A stretch of 64,000 bases of DNA from Corbicula japonica (taxonomy: Eukaryota; Mollusca; Bivalvia; Venerida; Cyrenidae): NCBI GenBank assembly GCA_038501625.1, contig JAZAYU010000182.1:124001-188000 (forward strand). The letters run 5' to 3'. Each line of letters opens with the position of its first letter. Positions within the stretch are counted from its first letter, which is position 1. A model generated the notes under the pieces. The model was not told the DNA's origin and searched no databases. It saw only the letters and a program-made list of their open reading frames with translations. This document shows, piece after piece, positions 28,501-40,500 of the stretch. The translations under genes were made by a program, and so were the position numbers.

Positions 28501-31500
28501 AAGTTACAGAGTGGACAAGCCTCAAACAACTTATTTTTGATAATTCAAGGGCCATAATTCTGAGATTCCTTGGGCAATATGGCTGGTTATCGAACTTGAT
28601 CGAGATATTATGGCCACTAACATTTTGATGAAGTTTGGTGATGATCCGATGAAAACTGTTTGACTTAGAGAGCGGACAAGTGTGACAGACAGACGGACAG
28701 ACAGGAGCAAATCAAAATGTCTCCCACACCACTACCTGGTGGGAGACATAATTATATATGGAGGAAAGCGGCAAGAATAATAATAAGTGCACAGTACGAT
28801 GTTTACCATCATCCGGCTGGTCAGCTCCCTTTCTGCTTGCCTGACACCGTGACATAACATCCTGTAGGCTGATGTTCTGTGTGTTGTATTCTGGGTGCTC
28901 CTGAAATAATTGTGCAATTTTACCGAAATAACTGCAACGTCTTACAGAAAGCTGTATTATTTAATGTGACTTGAGCTGTGTGAAAAATGTGACTTCGAAA
29001 CCTTTACTTCTTATATACAGGTTTTATCTAGGGATGTAAACAAACGTTCGAACATTCGAACGTTCTGATAAGATTTTGAACATTCGAATTCATTTGTAGC
29101 ATTCAAATGTTGGAGAACAATTCAGTAATGATAGTTTGAAAATTCTCGTTTCATTTTTAAAAGCTTATCTTTTCTATATCATGAATGGTAATCAAGAATG
29201 TTTGACAAACATATGTCAAGATAAACTGATTTTCAGTAAACAAAGAACATGTATATAATATGACAGTATATTGATTTCTGCGCACGCGAGCGATCTTTTT
29301 TAACAAACAGCTGAAATGTATAATGCGGATTAAAATATATTGTGGTACACATGCATAGCCAAATTTTGAAGTTAGTACATAATACTAGAATACGAATGTG
29401 ATAAAATGTGAAAATCTTTGACACTTGAAAAAAAACGATTTTGGGTGCGTTAAGTGACAATATTCAGACTGGCATGTTTATTTAACACATGTCATTTACA
29501 GTGGGTTAGAGTTACGCATGTCACGTTGGAGACAGAATACTTGTCTACCAGGAAACCTTCAATAAGTCAACACATTATGGCAGTAGTTCGCCTTTAATAT
29601 ATATGTTTCTTTCCGTGTCGAAGAAATGATATTTTCACAAAATTTCTACATGTAAATGATCATCTTCGAAATTTGGATTTTTCTTTGATATTTTGCTTTA
29701 TAAAAGTGATAGAGCAAACTACGTTGACAGACTGGTGCTCCGGTAAATAACACCCTATTAAAACTTTGGAACACTCGGATATTTTGTATGAAAATATCGT
29801 GTATAGGGGATACTGCGGAGCTCTATTGATAAAGACAGTTGGTTTCGTGATTAATATGATTCTTTGTGAGTAATTCGAATGTTCCAATCCAAACTGATTC
29901 GAATATTCGAATGGTAAAATAGGTGAAAAATGCCATCCCTAGTTTCATCACATGCGTAACCAGTTTAGATCCGGATCAACCAGCACATCTGTGCCATTTA
30001 GATCTACACTGTTTGCTTCTTGGTCAGAACTATTCCAGTAAATTTGAAAGGAAATAGTGTAAATCTTAATCTGATGACACAGATGTAGATCTGGATCTAC
30101 ACTGTTAACCATGGAATTACAGCACAGCTGTGCCAGCTGATCTGGATCAACATTGTTCATCATGGAATAACAGCCATATCCCATGGAGTAACTGGTAAAC
30201 ATGACTAAGCAGCACCAAATAAAAACTGTCTCTGGGAAGTCGATGTTATTTCTAGATTTGAGTCCATCAAGTTGATTATTATGCACTTTACCCTTTCCTC
30301 CATATATATGCACTTTTACACATGTGTTACCAATTTAGATCCAGATCAGCCGGCACATCTATGCCGTCTGATCAGGATCTGCACTGGTCGCATTTTGGTC
30401 AGAAATAACCTAACAAATCAAAAAGCGAACAGTTTAGATCCTGATCAGATGGCATAGATGTGCCAGCTGATCTGGATCTAAACTGTTCACCCATGCTATA
30501 AAGGTGTATCTATGGAGGAAAGGGTTAAAGGAAAATACTGTACATTTTTGATCAACATATGAATCAAAATTGCAAGTCTATAACAATACAATATACATGT
30601 ACATGCACTACAATTTTCTTGCACATACCTCTTCATCATAGTCATCATAGAGTTGTCTTTTCCTGTGTTTTACCAACATTTCCCTGTAGGTGTCTTCAGT
30701 AATCTCCGGAGGTGAAATGGGGCGTGGTCTTTTTAAAGTTGAGGGGGCTTGAGGGTCTGTAAAGAGAATATAAATATGTTACTTTTTAATGAGTCCTTAA
30801 TTTTTTCTTGCTCTATTTCCCTTAATATAAATACTTAATGTTCAGTTGAATACTTAAGTCGCTCTTGGAAACTCTGTCAGAACAAGAGTGCCAAAGTGAA
30901 ACAAAAAACGCAAGTCAAAGAATTTGCCATTTTTTGTTCTAATAATGGACCATAACTCTAAAGTGGCTGAATCGATTTGGCTGGTTATAAAACTTGGCCG
31001 AGATATTATGCACATAAACATTTTCCCAAAGTTTCATGAAGATCAGACAACAATTGTTTCAGTTATTGAGCAGACAATGCTGTGGACGCCGCCTGCCGTA
31101 AAATAAGGAGGGAATTTATGTGACCCTCAGAAACTTTGTCAGAAAAAGGGGTAAAAAATCTCTATCAAATGTGACCTTTGCAAACAGATTTTGGCTACAT
31201 CACAAACATGATTTTGGAAGTGCAAATTGAAACTTTGATGAAGAATTATTTAATAACAACAAAGTTACAGTCAACACTTAGTTTTTGTGATGAACATACA
31301 AAGTGATCCCTCATCTCGCCTTTAGTTACAAAGGGCAACACAAAAAGTTGACTAATAAGTGATCATATGTTTTAAACTAACTAGTGCTGAATATCTTTGA
31401 AGTGATGACATTATGCAGGGCTACAAATCTGGAAAAAAAATTTAAGTATCGTGTGTACTACCCCAAAACAGTTGAAAGAGGGCTTTTTTTTATCCTAACC

Positions 31501-34500
31501 CGGACTCCTGATAAGATACTTTTTCTTGCACAACACATTCCATTTCGTAAATTAAATTAATTTATTCCAAATATATTTATTGGAGTGATTGGTGCTTGTT
31601 ATTGTTGTACAGTAATTATTCTGATAATAGGTTTTGAGAGATGTTACTGTTATTAAACATTCTAACACGACATGACGTTTTTCCCATTGAATTTGCTGTG
31701 AATTATTACACGATAATTCACCGCGCGTGGGCACGGCTATTACTAAATACCTGTCGGTATAGACTTATCACGTGACAATTGTATTTTTCGCTGGGATTTA
31801 ATTTCGCGCATTTAAGAAAGCACATAATACGCGAAATTTTTACCCGCGCGTAATATGATGATACCACAGTAATAGAATAATGTTTATTTTATATATTTAG
31901 ATAAAATACTATAATTATTTTCCGCTATTTTGCGGCAAAGTTAAGGTGACGTTAATGCGCCATTTTAACGACGTCACATCATTTTCGTTGTTTACATGTT
32001 ATTTCCTGGTGCAGTATTAAACCGTTGGAATGACAAATACAGTTCAAATGACGACTGGAGAGTGCTGGATGCGCGGTTGGATGGACCTGCATTCAAGTTT
32101 GTTATTCAATCGTTTAATTATTATCAGTTTTTGAATAATGGAGATGTGTAGGGAGTAAACACTAACTGCCGACCTTATAACCCATTTGCGTTTATTACGA
32201 CGCGCTAAAATTGAGTTATGATTATTTCGCTTATTCAGTCAGATGTGTCGTGTTAGAATTGAAATAATCAATAGCCTCCGGTGAATTATTGCAAGATAAT
32301 TCACGGGGCGTCGTTCAGCTGCGTAGATATATATCACTCAGGGCTACGCCCCTAGTCATATATCCTTACGCATCTGAACTCCACCCCGTGAATTATCCTG
32401 CGATAATTCACCGGAAGCTATTGATTATTTCTTAATTAAATCAAAGTTTGTACAATCCTTGGGATATGGCTGTTATCCATGGGTGAACAGTGAATATTCA
32501 GATTAGCCAGTACATCCAAGCTGTTTGCTTTTTTATTCAATCGGTCATTTTCAACCAAAAAGCTTACAGTGTAGATCCTGATCAAATGGCATGGATGTGC
32601 TGGCTGATCTAGATTTATACTGTTCACCAATTGATCTGATCAGGATTTTCACAGTTCACTTTCTGAATCATTAACTTATTTCTAACCAAAAAGCGAACTG
32701 TGTAGATCCTGATCAGATGGCCTGGATTTGTTTGTACATGTGATATATACCGTAAAAATGGAGTAATTGGATAATCAAGGAGGCCAATGCCAAACTTTAC
32801 TGGGCTCAAGATCATAAAACAAAGACCAGTCTCAAGTCCCAATCATCTGATTAGCAAAACATATTAGAGACCAATGCTTGAGATCTGAGACTGGTCTCCA
32901 GATTTTGTTTTATAATCTTAAGCCCAGAATAAGAACTGATGCAATCTGGCAGTAACATACCGATGTCCCCGTTGACGTAGTCTAGTTTGGCAGCATAGGT
33001 ACAGTGTACACTCGGGGTGACGGGCTCTGGTGACGGCACCGGGTTCAAGGACTTGAAGAGCTGCTGCTTACTGCCATCTACAGGACCTACAAGCAGATAC
33101 ATCATTCTTACAGCTTGACGTCCGGGATAAGGGAAAAAAATTCATGAATTTAAGAACCAGTGAAAATGTTGTTTTACCAAAAAATATATTCAGAGCACTT
33201 TAAGAACATCATGGTTGTTGCCTATAGTCAATCTGATTAAAATCATTTCCTGAAAACCGCTACGCTCTCAGGATCTGACGACAAGTAACTAAACTAGAAT
33301 TATCACTGAAGAGTGATTAAATACCCCCACATGTATGCTTGATAATTGAACTGGGAATGCTTCGAATCAATGGCATAATGTGCCCCACTTTCAATCCAAA
33401 GTGTCGTCTTCACAGTAGCCACATATTCAGCAAGTTTCATCACAATATCTCATTTCTTCTAAATTTATTGAGCAGAAATGGTTTAAATATGTTAGTAACA
33501 GTGGCCTTTATCTAACTTTTATCTAAGAACTGTGTGCCAAACATTGTTTATGAGAAATCATCCAGAAACCATTTTTTCTATTTTTAGTAACAGTGACCTT
33601 GACCCCATCAGGCCCAATTTCAATACCAAGTTTCGTCTTCACAGACACTACCTATATAGCAATTTTCATCACAAGATCTCATTCTGAACCAAGATATTGA
33701 GCATACAGTTTATTTTCTATTTTTAGTAACAGTGACCTTGACCCCACAGGCCTTGAATCCCAAAAGTCATCTTCACAAAAACCATCAATACACCAAATTT
33801 CATTTAAGAATCTCATTCCAAGCTATAGTTACTGAGTGGAAACGAAGTTTTGAAGTTTTAAATTAACAGTGACCTTGACCTTGAACCCACAGGCCGCAAA
33901 GTCAAACCTAATCTTTATCTTGTTATGTTACATCTGTGTCCCCAAAAAATAATTAAATCTATGAAGTATTTCATGAGTTATAGTCCAGAAACAATTTTTC
34001 TTTTTTAAGTTACAGTGACCTTGACCCCTCAGGCCCCAAAGTCGAACTCGACCTGTATCTTCTGATATTACATATATGTACCAAAAAAGGATTTAATCTG
34101 TGAAGTTTTTCATGAGTTATTATCTGGAAACCCTTTTTCTATTTTTAGTAATACTGACCTTGACATTGACCCCACCTAGCCCCAAAGTCGAACTTGACCT
34201 GTATCTTGTGATGTTACATCTATTTATCAAACAAGGATTAAATCTGTGAAGTGTTTCATGAGTTATCATCCGGAAACCATTTTTTCTATTTTTAGTAACA
34301 GTGACCTTGACACTGATCCCACCAGCCCCAAAATAGAACTTGACCTGTATCTTATGACGATATATCTGTGTACCATAAATTATTTAATTCTGTCAAGCCT
34401 TTCATGAGTTTTATCATCTGGAAACGAAGAATCCGACCGACCGACCGACCGACAGACCGACCGACCGACAAGCTCACTCCTATATACCCCATCAAACTTC

Positions 34501-37500
34501 GTTTGTGGGGGTATAAATATGCTTTTATCACTAACCATTTGAACCAATCAGAATGTCATCTACAAAATTGCAAAAGTGAAAGTAAAAATAGTATTTTAAA
34601 CCGTGGAAAGTGTTGACAGCCTCGCGTACGACATATTTTACTGAAGATATATGTGTTTATGTAGTATTGGATGCATTTCTAATGAAATGACATCTTCAGA
34701 TAATTTTGCGATGCGTTTTATAAATCATGCTTCCTGTGTTGTTGATTTCTAAAAATAGGGATATACAGGGGAAAACTGCTATTACTTATGTACGGTGTCT
34801 GCAGGCCGTCATCAGATCTAACATTTTGTTTAATCTTACTTTAGTGATATTGTGCCTATAGTATACAGAGGTGTAGAAATTTTTTTTTGGACCCACTCGC
34901 CCTGCAGGTAGAGTGAATGAGTAAGTGCACTCGCCCTTACAGAAAGTACAATCGCCCTTACATTTTAAATAAAAGAGTGCCGTCTTCTTCTACTGCCCAT
35001 TCAAATTCACTAAACCACTTGCTTTGGACTGTCCGTGATCTTTTGCACTCTCTCGCTTTTCATCATCACCCCCACCTTGTGTAAAAAACGTTATCTTCAT
35101 TTGTTTCGACATTTCAACATATAGCGGGAAAAATACAGTGCACTTGCAGCCTCGTTCTGATTTGGGAAACCCAGTGAGGATAAAAGTAAATCTCTGCTGT
35201 TACCTTTAGATCAGAAACGTTTAGGAATACACTGGAAATCAACCGATATACCGGAAATCAAATTGTATTTAGTAAACAAAGTGAAAATATTTTATTTTCA
35301 CAAAGAAAACACATGTGTATTGCTGAAAAATGTACTCGCCCGGTCGGGTCGAGTGTTTCGGCCACTTCACTCGACCCAACGGATCATTTACTCGCCATGG
35401 CGAGCGGTTGAGTGGAATTCTACACCTCTGGACTATAATTAAAAGGTTTGTAGTTGAACAAATGCCAAACTAAAGAAAATCAGTGTAAACGTAGTAGACA
35501 GGTACAGTAGACTCCACGAAATCGGGTATCGGCTATAAGAATATATCGGCAAATGGGGTAACGATTTTCGAACACAACAACCATTTCCTATATAAGCAAT
35601 GTACATTTTATCGGCCCATACGGGTATCGGATAAGAGAATATATCGCCAAATCGAATAGAAAATTTGCAAATTTTTTGGCCAAAACTGATTGAAATCGAA
35701 TATTTTCATCGCCTGTTTACAGGAAATGACACCGGATGTACCGTTTATCAGCCGTATCAAAGCTTATGACACCCTTATTATTTGTCTATTGTCAGCTGAT
35801 AAATCCAATTAAATATTTTGACAGCGATGAACAGGGACAGTGAAGCCTCCGGGTAAACAAACTGTAACCTGTCACCTCTTTTAAACAGCTTATTCAATCA
35901 GGCATTAAAATCTGTTACAAATACACAGCAGCCTAGGACTATCCATTATCGAGACGTTATTGGTACATGTACTTACAATAATCCACGTTTAAATTCCATT
36001 GTCTCTTTTTAATTATCGCATAAATTGATCCGCACAATTCAGAAACAAACAAAAGGTAATTTCTCAATCATGTTTAAAAAACACTCAGAGATTTTGTACA
36101 TTTCTTTGATCCGCCTTCCATGTTAATTTCATACGGAGACTGAATTTGATTGACAGTCAGTATGAAGGTACACATTGATACCAACCGTCAATGAAATGCA
36201 ACTTCAAAGGAAATTGTCGGCTCGTATCAAGGGTGTGTTTTTTTGTCGGCTCCGCTTTGAAATCGTTTGATCTACAAAACTGTGTACGTGACATTTCACA
36301 TGTTTTATCTGGGTTAAATTGGTTGATGATGCAATAATACGTGAAATATGATACTTGAGATAAAATTATGGAATATGTTCGCATTGGTTAGTGTTTTAAT
36401 ACTTATTTCACATTCACGTTGTAAATGTCGCGGTAGCATAATATAATTTGAAACTTCGATTTTGTAGCAGAACATGACAGAAGGGTCGGTTAATCAATAA
36501 ATAAAACATATAAAATAATGCATATTTATCCAGAACACGATCTACCTGACCTCCCTTGTCAACAAATATATGCAGATTTCATGATGAATACGATTACCGG
36601 CCAATCGGGTACTCTGGGCAATAGAATATTTTTAGCTGACAATTTGTGTATTCGATTTGCCGGAGTCTACTGTATCTGGATTTAAATGAAGTCGTAAACG
36701 TTTACTCCATGTTATATGGCTGTTATCACATTATCACATGAGCCAATAGTCTTAATGCAGATCAGCTGGCAAATCCTGTGCTGTCCTGATCAGGATCTAC
36801 ACTGTTTTCTTCTTGATTCATCATGTTATTTCTAACTGAGAAGCGAACAGAGTAGATCCTGATCAGACCCACAGATGTGCCAGCTGATCTGGATCACCGT
36901 GTTAGCCTATGCTATAAAATGTGTATATATGGAATAAAGGGTTAAACATTGAGAATTTGTTATGGTGGCCACAATAAGTGAGCGATTGTTAGAATCCTTT
37001 TATTATTTAAGGCTTAATTGGTCAAGGACTGTCTGGTACCTCTTGTGCAATTAACTGTGATTTTATCAATAGGGGTGTATTAACCACCTTAATATCTTGC
37101 TGTTTGACACTTTTCTCCATATGTCTTGGGCAAACAGTGTAGATCCAGATCAGGATCTAAAATGTTTCCTTTTTGATTTTATTAGGGTTATTTTTGTCCA
37201 AAAAACACAGGGCAGATTCTGATCAGACAGCATGGATGCGCCAACTGATCTGGATCTACACTGGTCGCACAAGAGATAAAATGCGTATATATGGAGGAAA
37301 GGGTTAATTCAGCTGTAACTTACTTTCATCTTCATCAGAGGACACATCACTAACTCCACATTCTTTTCTCACTTCGTTACAAGTACCTGTCAATAATAAA
37401 ACAACCAATGTAATTCACACGTCACAGAAAACTACTGAGCAATGTTCTGTCATTAAGTAATAAAATGTTGATCAACTTCTATTTCTGCTACAGACTAGTC

Positions 37501-40500
37501 TTCAATCTCATTTTAGTATCTTCAGCCCATGATGCTTTAGATTTTAGATTGGTCTCTGGTTTAAGCTTTTTGACCCAATTTACCTTTGATATTTCCTCTG
37601 TACCTATTGTTTAAGAGGAGATTCAGTCTTTGGCTTGCGTGGATTATACTCAAACTTAATGATCTTTATGATCAAGGGCACTCTTTACCTTAAATATTTC
37701 CGCTGTACTTTTTGTTTAAGAGAAGATTTAGTCTTTGGTTTCCGTGGGTTATACTCAAACTTGATAGGTTCATCAGGTGGTAATTCTGCAAGCTGGTCAA
37801 ACACCCTCTGCAGGACAGAAAACATTGTTATAAGTATCTTGCATGAGTGTGAGGTTAAGATGGAAAAATCTTGAATATATTACGTCAGACATTTGAAGAC
37901 GTGACATCACACATTCTACATGGGGGTGTAGGACCCAAATTTCCTTCACAGGTGAAAACAACAGATGACCTGATCTGGTATGCAAGAATTATCTTTCATT
38001 ATCAAAACTGACAGTTCTTCCAACACAACTGATTTTGTCATTAAGCTGTTAACATATTTTCCTCAACAGCACAAGAAAAGGCCTTTTATAAAAGTTCTTA
38101 GTTTTGCAATACCGTCATTGTTCGAATATAAGCCACACTCATATATAAGCCGCACCCCACTAAACCTGATGGAACAGATGAAAATGGCTTAACGCAATGT
38201 ATAAGCAGCCAAACCTGTGTATTAGCCGCACCCCCAACGTTTTACTGCCAAATTCTGGAAAAAAAAGTGCGGCTTATATTCAAACAATGACGGTATTTTA
38301 TTCTGGGACCTTGATCTTTGACCTGGTAACCTTAATATGATAGGGCTTATCTACTTGTCTTGACCAGTAATACAACCAAGTTTGAGGTACCTGTGTTCTC
38401 TAGATAATGATTAGACAAGGTTCAGTCTGCCGAAAGACCCACCAACGAGCATACTGAACAACCAACTAACAAAATGCCTATGATAACCAATGAAATTATT
38501 TCTTTATTAATTTTTGGGCTTGAGTAGAAACCTGAATAAATGTGCAGAAAATTCCAAAGAAATTTAGGAATAATTAATGCCCAAACTAGTGATTTCGTAG
38601 CCATGCAATATATACTACTCTAAATTTAATAAGGGCCTCTTTTGTAGGCTATAATCATTATTGTTTAGGAAACAATATGAAAACGGTCTATGATGATTTT
38701 TGTTTGTAATGTTTATTTGAATCAAATTGCTTTAGTCATTTAAGTTGAATTATTGGACTGAAACACATATGTAAAATTACCATATAGCGGCTTATTTCTG
38801 CAGCCATAAATCTCTGCGTTTTGACCATAAAAATGAATGCAAAAATGTGTGTGTTTTTTTATTTCTCTGTTTTCGGTTCCCAGGAAGGGATAAATTTCTG
38901 CATATTATTCATATTGGGTAAGCTGATTAGTCAACACTTAGAACATAATGTATACAATTCAATATTTGAAATTTATGGATCAATAACTGTTACTTAATTT
39001 ATTTAAGCAAAAAATAACAAAGATATTATTAATCAATGAATAACAACTCTCAAACAACTTTTCAATTGAATGGAATGCTTGAGAAATGTTTGAGCAAATG
39101 TGGCGTTTATACAATTCATATGATAACAATTAACAGTAATTTTTTTCACCATCTGTTTTGTGAAACGGATTATTTCGAACATGGAGACTCCGGTGATTTT
39201 TGTTTGAAAATGATATAGTATTTTGCGATTTTGATTTTTGCTGGATTTTTTTCTGCTGGATATATTTCTGCGATTTCATCCAAAGACTGCAGAAACGCAG
39301 AAATATTGCACCCGCAGAAATAACCCGCTATACGGTATCTAATTAGGAAAACTAAACAGACTAAAAAGTGATCCTTATTTAATTTTGAGTAGTATAGTTT
39401 CTCTCACCTGTCTGGAGAGCAGGATCTCTTGGAGGAGGTTATGATAGTATTGTCTCTGTTTGTTTCTGTACTCCTGGGTGCTTGATACGTCGTATCATAT
39501 TGCTGTACTTGGCAATATCTGGTGAATAACTCCCATCTTAAAATACACAAAATCGAGATTTTACAGTTAAACCTTAACTCCATAGTTATGCCATCTGATC
39601 AGGATCTAACTCCATAGTTATGCCATCTGATCAGGATCTGCACTGTTCACTTTTACGTCAGAGATATCTTAATTCATCAAAAACATCCTGTACCGGTTGA
39701 TGGATCTACGCTCTTCATAAAGGCGTTCATATGGACTCATAAGGGTTAAATCCCCTTCTACTTTGACGGTTAATGAGATCTTTTGATATCACATAACAAA
39801 CTACACAGATCTGGGTTAAACTGGTTGCAAATTAACTACGAATTTTGATTTAAATTAGATTTTGATCCGACGAGCAACTACCGTAAACACCTGTTGCAAT
39901 GCAGCAATACACAAGACAATGACTACGTTTTTTGCCATGCGACGACTGTCAGAAACTGCTGCTCCAATCAGAAGACGCTTTTACTTCCAAATTAGGTTTT
40001 GCTGTCAATCTAATTTTGTCACTGTCGGCTCATTCCCCTTTCGAAAGTTGAAATATATAACAGAAGGTGCGGCTTAGTCAAGCCACCTGAAGGTGTGATT
40101 AACAATGAACAATGTTCTGTCAATTAGACTTTCCCACGTTACTTCTCAACGAAAATATCAGTTTCCGCGCATCGTGTTTGACATTTTGCTTGCAAGCCAA
40201 AATCTATAACAATGAACAACATTCTGTCAATTATACTTTCCTGAGCTACCTCTCAATGAAAATATCAGTTGCCGCTTATTGTGTTTGGCATTTTGGTTGC
40301 AAGCCAAAATCTAATTGAAATTGAAATTTGTAGTAAACGATAACAAAACAATACAACAAAACTTAAAATTCTCAGACAGAACATTCCTTACCTTTTAGCT
40401 GAATGTGAAATTTCTGTAGAGGATTTCCAAACTTGAAATTTTCTCCATTGAAGAGCTTCCTGTAAAATAGAAATTCTATTAATAGAAATTCTATAAATAG

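Noticed and set aside
18255..28751. CRISPR-like array interpretation of regularly spaced repeats
   Set aside because: Units are 145-167 bp direct tandem repeats without unique spacers, in a eukaryotic intron.
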